From positions 231,984,688 through 232,048,687 of the forward strand of contig OZ005650.1 in the NCBI GenBank assembly GCA_963930645.1: a stretch of DNA of 64,000 nt, written 5' to 3'. Below are positions 1 to 11,699 of the stretch, piece after piece. Within the stretch, counting starts at the first letter, position 1, and each line of letters opens with the position of its first letter. The notes beneath the pieces are model-generated. The model had not been told where the DNA came from. It did not search any database and saw only the letters and a program-made list of their open reading frames with translations. Source of the DNA: Salticus scenicus (lineage: Eukaryota > Arthropoda > Arachnida > Araneae > Salticidae). A program made the translations under genes and the position numbers.

Positions 1-1311
1 TATATGGTGCTAAAATATGTAATGATTTTGTGACAAATGGCTGTTTGGAATAAGATGTATTTAAGTTTGATTTATCGAATTGGTAAACACCAAATTTATG
101 TATACTTTATACAAAGATTTTTCAAAGATACATACTTTTCAATTTGCGTAAAAGCATTCATTAAATAATAAAGAATATACTTAAAAACATACTAATGCAA
201 CAACTAGTAAACGCGTTTTTAAATTCACATTATATGAAAAAAAAAAAAGAGCTTTTAGTCTAATATATATACTTTATTTTTTACTGTTATTTTCTATAAA
301 AAATAGAAAATAGGTTACAACGGTTGTTTTAATATTAGAATTATTTTTATGGAGCCCTACAAACAGATTTTGACTATTTAAAGGACTCATTAGCTTTGAA
401 GATATACATTACCTTTATACCATTTTATGGATTAATACTAGTAATGTTTTATACTATTTGATGATAAAAGAAGGCATTGCAGTGAAACATACTTGTTATT
501 TTTTAGATGTTTAATTTGTCTAAGTATCAGTAAAAAAAGGATATAACTTAAATGATCTAAACTGTAATGATCCGATGCACGTCAAAATGTCATAAAAATG
601 ATAAGTTTATTAAAGAACATTTTGTTTTCAGTGTTCCTGATGAATGTTTTAGATATGTGACTGATAGAACATTATTAACAAAACGATGGGGTATCTTACG
701 TATAATATATATATTTATTTCATTGTTTGGCTTTGTTATTGCTTTAAAAGCAGTTTAGGAATATTCTAAATTTAGACGATATATAAAAGATATAAAGCAT
801 AAATTCATGTCTTGGGATTAAATTATTGTTCTCTCGTAAGGTATTCATCGCTGTTTTCAGTTTTGACATATTTTGTTCACAAATCAAAAAGATGTATTTA
901 GTTTTCCTGAAAATTAAATTTAATAAGATAAAAATTAAATATTAATTATTTTTTTTTAAATTCTCTAATAAAAGACTAAATATATCTTGAATATAAATAT
1001 AATATTTTTAATCTATTATAACTAGAAGAAGTTTCTTTGAAATATATTAAATTCTAGTGTAATAATAATCTGTGTCTAAAGTAAAAATATTTTATCATAG
1101 TAGCTAATAAATGTATATATTATTTATTGTAAGTTTTATTTAAAATTTGATTCATACCAAAAAATGGGATATTTGCGGAAAATGCGTGTAAGCTTTGTTA
1201 TCAAATATGAAAAATTTTCACTCTTGCCAAATTTTTCTTCATATTCTCAATGCATTATTATCACTATCAGATAAATCTATTGATAAATGAATCGTAAAAA
1301 ATGTTTCTAGG
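1..1311. other. AT-rich DNA without recognisable gene
   Basis: No coding pattern, RNA gene or repeat termini recognised. The only longer open frame (567-758, 63 codons) has AT-driven composition and no family resemblance. Short poly-A and poly-T runs are scattered through it. Confidence 0.6.
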
Positions 1312-1337
1312 ATATATATATATATATATATATATAT
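1312..1337. repeat. (TA)n microsatellite
   Basis: About 13 uninterrupted TA dinucleotides. Similar short TA tracts recur at 16389-16410, 44630-44648, 48377-48395 and 49858-49880. Confidence 0.9.
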
Positions 1338-1525
1338 TACTTAATCATTGTTATTTATAAATCCTGTTATCACACAATTGCAAGAGAGATTTTTGAATAG
1401 TAATATATCAGAATATAAGAGATTTGCATAATAGAAACCTCACTATTATCGTAGTCGCAGCAAAGCATTTTTATAAAGAGTCTCCGATGAAACTCAAAAG
1501 AAAAAAAAAAAAGCAAGTGCTACTA

Positions 1526-1556
1526 CACTACGTTTCAAAACTTTAAGGCTCCCTAT
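1526..1556 (+). repeat. Left outer terminal repeat of Tc3-like element
   Basis: Pairs with 3037-3065. The shared core is CGTTTCAAAAYYTTAAGGC. The related inner copies lie at about 1702-1735 and 2856-2887, near 175 bp from each end. Confidence 0.88.
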
Positions 1557-1842
1557 AAAAATTAACGTTTAGAGTGAGAAAAAGCGAATGTTTTGATTAA
1601 AATATCGAAACGTCTTTTTGAAACAGCCAAGAAATCTATTGCACAAAGAAGAAAAGCGATAAATGTGTAATTATGGCAAATTTAGCGAAAAATTAAAATT
1701 CACATCGTTCTAAAACTTTAAGGCACCCTTTTAAAACCAAAAGGTCAAAAGTTTTGTCTTCAAAATTGTAATTGATGGAGTGTTTATTTTTCGATACAAT
1801 ATTTGTAAATTGATTTCTTTGTAATTAATTGTAAGAATAATT

Positions 1843-2853
1843 ATGGGAAAAAGACAGAAATTGAAGGAAGAAGAAAAAATACGAGTTATGGAGTATACGA
1901 GTTATGGCATGAAATGGTTACAAAAAAAAGAATTTCTTTTCAAATTGGAAGATCCAGATGTGTAATTCAGAGCATTCTGAAACTTCGAGAAAATTATAGT
2001 AAAAAAAATCCTGGTGATCGACCTCGAATTCATAAGTCTCGTCATCTGCGAACAATATTTCGATGCGCCACCAAGCAAAAAATGTCGTGTTCTGAAATCG
2101 CAAGGCGTGACGATATTCCTGGATCCAAAACTACGGTTTATAGAGAGCTTCACAATAGCAAAAACATAAAATATGTCAAAATGGCAAGGAAACCAGAGCT
2201 GGAAAACTGAGACGCCCGCTTAAAATTTACAAAAGACCACCAAACTTGGGAGAAGGAATGGTATGAAGTTTGGCGGTCAGATGAAAAAAAAAAATCAATT
2301 TAGGTGGACCAGATGGGCACAAAAGTTATTGGCACCATCTGCAACAACAACAGGAAATCAAATGGAGCCGGTAGATAGGTGGAGGAAATGTTATGATTTG
2401 GGCCGCTTTTTCATCGTATGGAAAATTAGATATCGCTTTTGTTAAAGGAAACCAAAAGGCAGTAATTATGTCCAAACGTTAGAATATTACCTCCTTACGA
2501 CGGCTGATAACTTTCCAGGCAGGACAATACTTTTTTAACACGATAATGCAACCATTCACAAGGCGAATGTAACAACGCAATTATTGAACTCCAAAAATAT
2601 CCATACACTGGCCTGGACAGAACTGTCTCCGGACCTTAACCATATAGAAAATCTTTGGGCCGACATTGCAAGGAGAGTGAATGGAAAGGGAAAGCAATAT
2701 AATTGTGTTAATGACCTCAAAAGTGCCATTCTCACAGCTTGGACGCAAATCCCATTAACCACTACACGTAAACTTCTTGCAAGCATGAAGGGCCGTATAT
2801 ATGAAATAATATTGAAAAATGGAGGTCACACCTTTAATTTAAGATTACTATGA
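1843..2853 (+). pseudogene. Tc3-like transposase pseudogene (DD34E)
   Basis: About 337 codons of cut-and-paste transposase, close to the roughly 330 residues usual for Tc3-type enzymes. The probable original start is ATG at 1843 (MGKRQKLKEEEKIRVMEYTS...), followed by a frame change near 1910 into the frame starting at 1914, which holds the helix-turn-helix region (including GDRPRIHKSRHLRTIFR and SCSEIARR). The first catalytic Asp is in SDEKK near 2279, the second in HDNATIHK near 2550, and the Glu in IENLW near 2645, with 34 residues between the last two. Breaks are the N-terminal frameshift, in-frame stops (one just upstream of the second Asp) and a frame change near 2280. It cannot make an active protein. 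Host location would be nuclear, acting on the outer and inner repeats. Confidence 0.9.
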
Positions 2854-3036
2854 TTTTCACAGGGTGCCTTAAAGGTATGAAACGGTACCAAATTTGTTTT
2901 TTGCTCATACTATATTTTCCAAAAGTTTCTAAGATGTACAAATCATACATTTTATATCGTTCTTAATTTGCTATCTTTCTGCATTTAGTTTTGTAGTTTA
3001 CCATTAAATTAAAGCCCTTTTACGATGTTTTTTTAT

Positions 3037-3065
3037 GGCGCGCCTTAAGGTTTTGAAACGCAGTG
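3037..3065 (-). repeat. Right outer terminal repeat of Tc3-like element
   Basis: Inverted partner of 1526-1556, ending GAAACGCAGTG immediately before the TA duplicate at 3066. Confidence 0.88.
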
Positions 3066-3110
3066 TAAACGTTTAAATAACGTTTTTCAAACAAATAATA
3101 AAAAAAAAAT

Positions 3111-3992
3111 ACTGTTTTGTAACAACCATACGACTTTCATTACTCACTACTAGATTTATTAGTAACTCTTTTTTCGGCACAGTGCGGTCATAGGACATGC
3201 AATTTACTAAATTAATTAGAAGCCTACTAATTATCCTGTAATTATAAATGAATGCATATGCAGAGGTCCTAGCATACCTATAGTTTTATTGCCGATTTAT
3301 TATTTTGTCATTTGAGAACTGTTAATTTTAAAAATAACTATATAGCTTTAAACTTTTAAACTTTTTCTTATTAAAAGCAGTGGTGACAAAATATTAAAAG
3401 GAATATTAATATGTAGAACGCTTCGACCACTTCATTCTTAAAGGCACATGAAACAGACATTATATAGCAAGTTTGGAAATAAATCGGTAGAGCCGATTTT
3501 GAGAAAACAATTTTCGAGATCTAAAACTGTCAAATTTATCCAAAACGTCCACCAATTTTCCTCATGTAACTAACTAATACATGTGAAATGACATTTAAAA
3601 GAAGGTTTATACAGAAAAATAATTAAAATTTGTGAAGAAAGTCGTTAGAGTCGTTTTTGAGGTATGCACTTACGATCCCACTTCTGGTGTAAACAATTTT
3701 CACAAAAAGTTTACAAAATATTTGTATACTGGACCTGTCTTAAGTCTGAAGTTCCGTCGTTCAACATTTGTTCATGTTGGAGATATGACAGACAGAAGAT
3801 TCCCACACTCTGGCACACGCATGTATACTCATACACTGCCATACATACTGACAATTTAATAATAATAATAATAATAAACATTTTTTTTTGGATTCCTGAT
3901 GCTTTAAACATGCAAATCAGGTGAAAACCTGATATTGAAATTGTTGACCGAACTCGATATTCGTATTGACTACCATATTCGGATAATGAAAA
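3111..3992 (+). mobile_element. Hairpin-ended non-autonomous element, family A, copy 1 (degraded)
   Basis: Shares its left end (…CATACGACTTTCATTACTCAC) and body with the copies at 21303-21887 and 61749-62455. The body repeats phrases such as GTYRGAGYCGWTTTTGAG and TTTCATGTAACTAACTA/CTGAACTAACCAACTA. The right end is recognisable by AAATCAGGTGAAAACCTGAT, followed by a badly eroded terminal hairpin near 3970-3992. No coding capacity. Open frames of 75-94 codons across it are chance. Confidence 0.65.
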
Positions 3993-4344
3993 CAAAACAT
4001 TACTTATGCAAATTTTACCTTTTTTTTGTATAAAAAGAAAATTAAAAAAAAATTCCTTTAATAAAGTCCCCTTTTTAATGGCGTAACGACATATGTCGTG
4101 GATGTCTTTAAATATTATCGTTAAAGTCTAAATTTTGTGCATTTTATCTATAACTTAATTCCATATAATTTTTCTTAAAACATTTTTTACAGTAAATAAA
4201 TTCTTTAATAACTATATTTAATATTGCAGTTTTGCTGTTATGTGCGATATTTTACCCAGATTTTCTCGAAAAGTGATAGAGATTATTAAGACACGTAATA
4301 GTTCTAAGATACCGAATAAAATCCAACAATATTTATATTTATTA
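3993..4344. other. AT-rich spacer
   Basis: Nothing recognised in about 350 bases beyond poly-A/T runs. Confidence 0.5.
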
Positions 4345-5140
4345 TTTTCTTCTTTATTCAACAGAAGAAAGTATTGGATTCGCAAAAATTTTCAACCTCG
4401 GGTTTTCTATGGATTTCCACGCTTTGAGAAGTCTAGAACTCGATTTGACAATTTTTAGAAAATGTCTGTGTGTGTGGCAAAATTTTGTGACAACTGTATC
4501 GCAGAAACTACTGCACAGAATTTCATAAAATTTGCTTTGCACATAGACATAAGTTGGTGCCTAGCAACTTTTGGTGAAAATCGTCTTACAGGTGGCGTTG
4601 TCATCCCGTTTTATTTAAATTTTTAACAGTATAAGACAAAATTTCGTATAAATATGCACAAAGAGGGTTAATTTTTAAAAATAATCATGAAATAAAAAAA
4701 GAATTATTTATAATAGTGATAGTCATTTGTGATTTTTTTTTTTTTTTTTAAATATATGTATGAGTAACGATTACCGCCTGGGGGGAAGTCTTCCCCGAAG
4801 AGCGTAACTATTCAACATGGGTATCTTTCAAAAGAGTTCGTCAGTACTTTTAAAACGAATGGTTGAAACATCGATCTGTGATAATTTAAAATAAGTTTAT
4901 CGATTTTTTCCCCTTAAAAAAAAAAAAAAAAAAAACCTCATTTTTTTTAAAGATGTTATATCTCGAATAAAATTGACTTTCTTTGGATATTTAGTGTTAT
5001 ACTTCTCCAGAATGAAAGTCGTCTGCATTCATCATGGAAGATAATTTGGATAAATAATAATTTTAATAAAATATTTTTACATAGTGAACTTGTATAGGAA
5101 AATATAGAAAAAAGTCATGTGGTGGCCACAGCATATTAGT
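4345..5140 (-). mobile_element. Hairpin-ended element, family B/J variant, minus orientation
   Basis: At the low-coordinate side is a terminal hairpin (CTTCTTTATTCAACAGAAG followed by AAAGTATTGG), then a TGTCTGTGTGTGTGG tract. The middle (4775-5080) is clearly homologous to family B: the CCTGGGGGGAAGTCTTCCCC block, GGTATCTTTCAAAAGAG, GAACATCGATCTGYGATAATTT and TAGTGTTATACT. The other end reads, on the minus strand, TGTGGCCACCACATGACTTT, matching 26650-26690. No coding capacity. Confidence 0.6.
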
Positions 5141-5326
5141 TTCCATTGTTCTTATAATATTCTAAAGATACATTCAGTTGAGAAATTTTTTAATAATTTC
5201 TATGCATTTTATTTATTTAAATATAAAACGATTTCTTTTAAAGTTATGAAAAGAAAAAAAAAATCATTTGAAAAAGTATTACCAGTACTGAAGTACTAAG
5301 AAAAGTTTCTAAAGCATTTTCCTCAT

Positions 5327-5357
<31 letters not shown>

Positions 5358-6685
5358 TAGATTTAATAATATTTCTAAATAGTACTAAATGTTGTAATTT
5401 GCTTTCCCATAAAAACCTTTTTTCTGACTAAAATAACCTTTCTACTCAACATTTATGTTTATTGAAAACAAACAGAGAAAAATATCTTATTAAACAAAAA
5501 ACATTTTCTTCTGAAAAAAAGACATAAAATGCTAAGAAAATATTTTTATAAAGTAAAATATAACTCTCTCATGGACTCTTTAATTAGTTACTTCTTTTTA
5601 TATATGCTGCTGATGCATTTTCTGTCGATGAGTAGAAATAACTCGAGTCTGAAAACTATTTTTTTTTTTTTTTTTTTTTTTTATAGTCCTTTGATATATC
5701 TTATTTATTTAACATTTATCAATCTCGGAAATGTATATAAAAAATTACTGTCAAAATAATTATTTTTGTTACAATATAAGGTTTTTCTTCTTCAGTAAAC
5801 GATTTTTTTTTTTCTTTTAATAAAAGAAATCAAAACTGGTTTTTTGTCTCTAGGAGTGATTGGTTATTTTCTTTTTATTTAATCTCCATAAACCAAAATA
5901 TTATTTCATGAATGAATGTTTAAATACAGTTTCTATTCTAAAGAATTTTCCCAAACAAAGTAAAAGACATTAAAAATAAATAAATAAATGAATAAATAAA
6001 TAAAATAAAATAAAAGATACAAGTCCTTTTAAAAGTATTTTTAAAGTAAAATATTTAAGAGTGTTTTCATAGAAAGTATATAAAGACTAAAACTATATAA
6101 TCAGTATAAAAATTTAAATAATTCACTTACTCTTTACTTTTCGAGCATTGAATTATTTTAAAATTTCAGTTATAAGAAAAATCATTCGATATATTAAACT
6201 CAGTGTAAGATATTTAAATTTTGATTTTTGGAATTTAAGTTTTAACTTCCATAATAAAGTTTTTAAATTTAATAATTTTGGTATTAAAATGACTATATAT
6301 ATAAATATTTAACTATCAGTTAAATAATAAACTGTCTGCTATGAAAGCTATCAGAATAAAAGTAGCATATTTAAATACAAAACGTATTCAACATATTTTC
6401 TAAATAATCTGTATTTATCTCTTCTATATTTTTATTTCAGAGGATTTAAAAAAAATTTCATCTTCAGGTATGTTTATTTAATGGCTAATTCATTTTATAA
6501 TCCTGCATCTGTATGAATATAAGTGCAATTTAATACATTTAAAAATCCTCAACATATCTATTTAAAAGGTATTAGTGTCTTCTTTCTCTCTCTCTGCAAT
6601 AATATTTCTACCTTACAATGTAAGAACTTCTACGTGATTATATATCCTTATACATCCTCCCTGTTTATAGTTATTACAGTTTATA
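5141..6685. other. AT-rich DNA with many homopolymer runs
   Basis: Contains an A-run at 5326-5353, a T-run at about 5660-5682 and an AATA-type repeat at 5975-6015. The open frames here are low-complexity and none resembles a known protein. Confidence 0.6.
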
Positions 6686-7835
6686 TACACTGCTGTTCGC
6701 AAAAAATGCAACATCATGAAGAAATCACCAGAATTAAAGGAAATTTGCAGCAAATGTCAATTATAGGATGTTATGCAAAATAGTAAAGTTTCAGAGCCAC
6801 CACGCATGCGTGGCGGGCGCAGCGCCCTCTGAACTGATGCTGAAAGCGTATAAATAGAGGGCTGTAGCGGGACGTTGAAAATAGTTAATGATTATTTGTT
6901 AGTGGCGAACGTTTAGTGAGAGCTAAGTATGCCTCCACGACGGAAGAAGGAGAAATTCCAACAACTTACGGAGTTTGAACGGGGGAGGATATCGGCCTTC
7001 GAGAAGGAGGATTTTCCTATCGCGCAATAGCAGTTTGTGTGCAGCGGAACAGTTCCACAGTGATGCAAGTTTGGAAGCAGTGGACCGACGAGCACCGAAC
7101 AACTCGAAAAACTGGCAGTGGACGACGGAAGGTGACGTCAGCGTGCGACGATCGACACCTGCTCCGCATGACGGTGAATGACCGTACAGCTTCCTCCAGG
7201 CGGTTGGCAGCACGTTGGTCTACTACTACAGGTGTACTAATGTCGGCTTCGTGAATTCGTCGACGTCTGCTGCACCGTGGACTGCGTGCAAGGGTGCCTT
7301 TATACAGTATCCCCTCACGGCAAACCATCGGCGGCTGCGTCTGCAATGGGCCCATGAGCACAGAGCCTGGCAAGCTGATTGGCACCAAGTTGTCTTTTCA
7401 GATGAATCACGCTTCAATTTGTGGGACCATGATGGCCGCGTTCATGTTAAACGCTGTGCCGGTCAACGCTGCCTTCCAGAGTGCGTTATCGAACGACATA
7501 TTGGTCGAACACCCGGAGTTACGGTCTGGGGTGCGATTTCGTATCATGGACGATCCAATTTGCTACGAATTGAGGGTAATCTCAATAGCAACAGGTACAT
7601 CCGTGAAGTGCTACAGCCCGAAGTAGTTCGCTTCCTTCAAGGCATCCTTGGAGCTATCTTTCAGCAGGATAATGCTCGCCCACATGTTGCAAAGACTTTT
7701 TGAGACTTCTGTTCAGCCCAACACATGCAACTTCTTCCTTGTCCTGCTTATTCCCCGTATATGTCACCTATTGAGCACGTGTGGAATTTAGTTGGTCGGC
7801 GTCTCGCTCGTGGGGCTCTACAACGAACCTAACGA
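6686..7835 (+). mobile_element. Tc1-like transposon, 5' part only
   Basis: TA at 6686-6687 is followed by the terminal sequence CACTGCTGTTCGCAAAAAAT and GCAACATCATGAAG. The complement of the same end closes the fragment at 20959, so the family is clear. The element continues through a transposase pseudogene to about 7835, where homology stops abruptly and the C-terminal coding part and 3' end are missing. The segment is markedly GC-richer than its surroundings. Confidence 0.85.
6927..7835 (+). pseudogene. Tc1-like transposase pseudogene, C-terminus missing
   Basis: Starts MPPRRKKEKFQQLTEFERGR, the typical N-terminus of this Tc1 clade. A frameshift near 6990 moves the reading into the frame with CVQRNSSTVMQVWKQW (helix-turn-helix) and KTGSGRRKVTS (GRPR-like hinge). 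Another shift near 7255 leads to the frame 7215-7703. The catalytic residues are all visible: Asp in VFSDESRFNLW near 7400, Asp in FQQDNARPHV near 7670, and Glu in SPIEHVWNLVGRR near 7772, with 34 residues between the last two (DD34E). A stop interrupts the stretch at 7702. Only about 45-50 C-terminal residues are absent; exactly that part is found at 20670-20828. Confidence 0.9.
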
Positions 7836-8033
7836 GACTGTCTCACTCCCGGCAATTCTTGGCTGTGAGGTCATGTTCCGATAGTGCCAAAACATGTGAT
7901 ACAACTAAGCTCACGGAAGCGTTCTCTTGCTTCTCGGTCTCGGAAACCTCTGCCGAGATTTATCGAAAACATATCACCAAACGTAGAGCTAGTGGAAACG
8001 AGTTTTCGGCACCGAAACATACTAATGCATCCG

Positions 8034-8455
8034 CCATTTTTAAAAAATAAAAACTGATGAATTAAAAAGTAAAAAATGTGTACATATGTTATATTTTTTA
8101 GAAAGAATTTTCAAAACTATTAATTTTTTGTGTGAACAAACACTGTGCACATTTAATCATTAGTTTTTAAGATATTTGATGAGAAAGTTCACGAGGGACG
8201 AGAGATGTATCGCTTTTGTCAAGAACACTAGTAACAGAAACAGTCTAAAATTGAAAACTAAGGAATAACTTTCTAAATTTAATCAGTTTTAAGTCCTCAG
8301 AGCTATGAATTCTAAGATAAAATATATAAATTCACCATTCATAATGGAATAAGATGCTAATTTAATGACAGTATATTATAATAAATTAGATGCAGAATGT
8401 TATGCCGTCATTAGCTCAATCGCAGCTTATTTGATTGCAGACCCAAAGTGCGTAT
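8034..8455 (+). repeat. Dispersed repeat F, copy 1
   Basis: Inverted homologue of 12462-12826. Matching landmarks are AACTGATGAA, TTTTGTGTGARCA, ATCATTAGTTTT, GAAAGTTCACGAG, CAGAGCTATRAATTYTAAG and CAGACCCAARG. Identity by eye is about 70-75%. No coding capacity. Nature unknown. Confidence 0.6.
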
Positions 8456-8469
8456 ATTACTAACAAGGA

Positions 8470-8715
8470 AAGTATGAAAACTTAATTTATTGATTATTAA
8501 ATAAATATGTATATACATATATATATTTCAATTGCAAAAAAGTAATTTAAAAATAAAGTGCTTGATCGTTTTATTTTACTTCTGATTGTTATCATTACTA
8601 ATCAGAAATAAATAAATTATTTTTCACTTTTATTCTTTGCTGATGAGTGCATAATTCTAATTTGTTTTAATAATTATTTTCTCATAAATTATTAATTAAA
8701 TTTAACACACACACA
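8470..8715 (+). repeat. Dispersed repeat K, copy 1
   Basis: Directly oriented homologue of the stretch around 11930-12260: shared GCTTGATC, ATTATTAATCAGAAA, TTTATTCYTTGCTGA and TAATTATTTTCT-ATTAAATTTAAC. The two copies bracket the hairpin-ended element at 8931-11690. Confidence 0.5.
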
Positions 8716-8930
8716 AAATGAAAAAAAAAAAAAATGTTTCTTTTCATATGAAACAAAATAGTCAATTTTTTAATTTTTTAATATATTTTTTAAAAACTTA
8801 AATCTTTTAACTTAACTTTTTAAATTTTTTAATATTTTTTTAAAAACACAATATGCCCTAAAAAGATTACCTTGAATACATATGTAACACTTCCTAATTT
8901 TCTTTCTCACCCCCCCCCCCCCCGCTTTTT

Positions 8931-11690
8931 TTTACTTTCTCTTACCCATAAGGTAGAGAAAGTATTGTTTTTGGCTCAAATTTTCGAACGCGAGATTTTG
9001 TTATATTTACACGTTTTGAGGTCCCCTGAATACGAAAATCATGTTTTTAGCAAATGGTCTGTGTGTGTGTCTGTGTGTCTGTCTGTTATCATCATATCTC
9101 AAAAACAAATTATGGCAGAAAGTTTAAACTTGGTATTGTAAATGTGTATCATATAGGGATGCTACAGTAAGCTTTTCGTTAAGATCAAGCAAATGGTTCG
9201 TGTACAGGGACAATCAAGAGAATTCTAATACATTACGTCTATGGGGGAAATTGCAGGTAAGTAGAGTTTAACGTCTATAGACTGCACTAAACCAAATGAA
9301 ACAAATATATATATATATTGTAATAGAGATAGTAAACTGGGAAAATTTTTTTGTGTATGTAGGAGCCTCGCCTCCACCCCTGGGGGGGAAGTCCCCCCTC
9401 GAGGGGAGTAAATTTTCATGATGGGTATCTTTCAAAAGAGCTCGCCAATAGCTTTAAAACGAATGGTTGAACCATCGATCTGCGATAATTTAAAACAAAG
9501 TTATCGATTTTTTTTACTTTTAACGAAAAAAAAACTTATTTTTTGAAGTGGAAACTTCTTTAGAGAGCACTTTTGGGTGAACAAAAATCATTCAACTCCC
9601 GTCATCGTCAGCAAACGCTTTCCATCCTTCTAGGATACAAAAAATGTATCATACAATTAACTTGCTAATGTGAAGTGTTAATAATTATATACTGTATATT
9701 GTTTTAACATCTGGTGCGGCTCTACACGACTTCTCTCATCTCCGGGCACTGTCTCTATTGCAGTTAGACCTCACAAAACCGTGAGAAAGCCCAAAGCTGC
9801 CATTTTTCTCACGTTTTTACAATCTGGTGCGGCTCTACACGACTTCTCTCGTCTTCGGACATTGTCTCTATTGCAGTTAGATCTCACAAAACAGTGAGGA
9901 AGGTCAAAGCCGCCATTTTTCTCCCGTTTTTACAATCCGGTGCGGCTCTACACGACTTCACTCATCTCCAGACCACTGTCTCTTAAAGATTGCAGCCGGA
10001 AACGTTGCAGTTAGACCTCACAAAAAAGTGAGAAAGGCCAATGCTGCAATTTTACTCACGTTTTTACAATCTAGTGCGGCTCTACACGACTTCTTCATCT
10101 CCGGACATTGTCTCTATTGCAGTTAGATCTCACAAAACAGTGAGGAAGGTCAAAGCCGCCATTTTTCTCCCGTTTTTACAATCCGGTGCGGCTCTACACG
10201 ACTTCACTCATCTCCAGACCACTGTCTCTTAAAGATTGCAGCCGGAAACGTTGCAGTTAGACTTCACAGAACCATGAGAAAGACCAAAGCCGCCATTTTT
10301 CTCACGTTTTTAAAATCTGGTGCGGCTCTACACGACTTCTCTCATCTCCGGACACTGTCTCTTAAAGATTGCAGCCGGAAACGTTGCAGTTAGACCTCAC
10401 AGAACCGTGATAAAGGCCAAAGCCTCCATTTTTCTCAAGTTTTTACAATCTGGTGCGGCTCTACACGACTTCTCTCATCTCCGGACACTGTCTCTATTGC
10501 AGTTAGACCTCACAAAACAGTGAGAAAGCCAAAGCCACCATTTTTCTCATGTTTTTACAATCTGGTGCGGCTCTACACGACTTCTCTAATCCCGGACACT
10601 GTCTCTTAAAGATTGCAGCCGGAAACGTTCCAGTTAGACCTCACAAAACCGTGATAAAGGCCAAAGCCGCCATTTTTCTCACGTTTTTACAATCTGGTGC
10701 GGCTCTACACGACTTCTCTCATCTCCGGACATTGTCTCTATTCCAGTTAGACCTCACAGAACCGTGAGAAAGGCCAATGCCGCCATTTTTCTCACGTTTT
10801 TAGAATCTGGTGCGACTTTACACGACTTCTCTCATCTCCGGCCACTGTCTCTTAAAGATTGCAGCCGGAAACGTTGCAGTTAGACCTCACAAAAGCGTGA
10901 GAAAAGCCAAAGCCGCCATTTTTCTCACGTTTTTACAATCTGGTGCGGCTCTACACGAATTCTCTCATCTCCGGACGCTGTCTCTATTGCAGTTAGACCT
11001 CACAAAACCGTGAGAAGGGCCAAAGCCACCATTTTTCTCACGTTTTTACAATCGGTTGCGGGTCTACACGACTTCTCTCATCTCTGGACACTGTCTCTAT
11101 TGCAGTTAGCGCATTAAATAAAATTGTAATATAAATTTTGTAGTAGTAGTTTATATTAATGAATAAAAAAACACTTCATTTAAAACTATTTCCTACACAA
11201 TAAAATATTTCCTGACGATTCAAGAAATACACACGTAATTGTTCACGTTTTCACTTCTGTCGGCACTCCCGAAATGCAACTTTTTTTTTTTTTTTTAAAT
11301 ATTGAGAATAAAATGGACTTTTCTTGGATCTTTAGTGTTATACTACTTCTCTAATATGGAAATCGTCTGCATTATCATAAAAGATAATTTTTAAAATAAT
11401 AATTTTACGAAATTATTTTTTAAAAACAGAATTATTTTTAATAACCGAATAAAATTTTATATAAATCTAGGTGCATTAATGAAACGGGGGGTTGAGGGGG
11501 GCGTTAGCCCCCCTCACACAGAATTAATTATCACATAAAACTCTTCCAAAGCCTAATTTGAATCGTTTAACATAGATTTACATAACATCGTTATCTTACC
11601 TCTTAATCTCCAACCTGTATTTATAGTATTAAATTTCAGGGTAAGAGAAAGTCGTGTGAGTGACACACCAGATTATTTTAATAATATTAC
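8931..11690 (-). mobile_element. Hairpin-ended element, family B, copy 1, with internal minisatellite
   Basis: Lies in minus orientation. Its 3' end, at the low-coordinate side, is the stem ACTTTCTCTTACC / GGTAGAGAAAGT (8934-8962), followed by a TGTGTGTGTCTG tract (9059-9085). The conserved body (9180-9530) includes the CTCGCCTCCACCCCTGG block. The 5' end at 11640-11677 reads on the minus strand TCTGGTGTGTCACTCACACG then ACTTTCTCTTACC. Between 9545 and about 11283 a foreign segment with a 12-unit tandem array replaces the poly-A/T link seen in shorter copies. No coding capacity. Helentron-associated (HINE/DINE-1-like) is my preferred class. Confidence 0.72.
9706..11108. repeat. Minisatellite, 12 copies of a 112/133-bp unit
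   Basis: The anchor TCTACACGACTTC recurs at about 9721, 9833, 9947, 10081, 10192, 10327, 10460, 10572, 10703, 10817, 10950 and 11063. Spacings alternate between about 112 and 133 bp. The long type carries an extra segment with AAAGATTGCAGCCGGAAACG. Each unit also holds CCTCACARAACCGTGAGAAA. Several open frames of 63-72 codons inside are the repeat read as protein and are not genes. Confidence 0.93.
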
Positions 11691-11699
11691 TGACAAATA

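Larger units (their letters stand above)
1524..3067 (+). mobile_element. Tc3-like Tc1/mariner transposon, complete ends, inactive
   Basis: A 1,540-bp element (1526-3065) with TA on both sides (1524-1525, 3066-3067). The outer ends are inverted repeats: CACTACGTTTCAAAACTTTA on the left and the complement of a nearly identical sequence on the right, both continuing into AAGGC. A second pair of related repeats lies inside (about 1702-1735 and 2856-2887), the IR/DR layout known from Tc3 and Sleeping Beauty-like elements, where each end has two transposase sites. The single gene inside is a degraded transposase on the same strand. Because both ends and the TA duplication survive, this inserted as a whole element and then decayed in place. 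Confidence 0.92.

Noticed and set aside
7017..7388. 123-codon minus-strand frame
   Set aside because: Antisense shadow of the Tc1 transposase pseudogene.
9706..11108. Several similar 63-72-codon frames suggesting a repeat protein
   Set aside because: They are the minisatellite read in one frame. They break at different points and lack start context.
9706..11108. CRISPR-like array
   Set aside because: Units are contiguous 112-133-bp repeats without short conserved repeats separated by unique spacers, and the context is eukaryotic. The same holds for 59338-61466 and 63057-63750.
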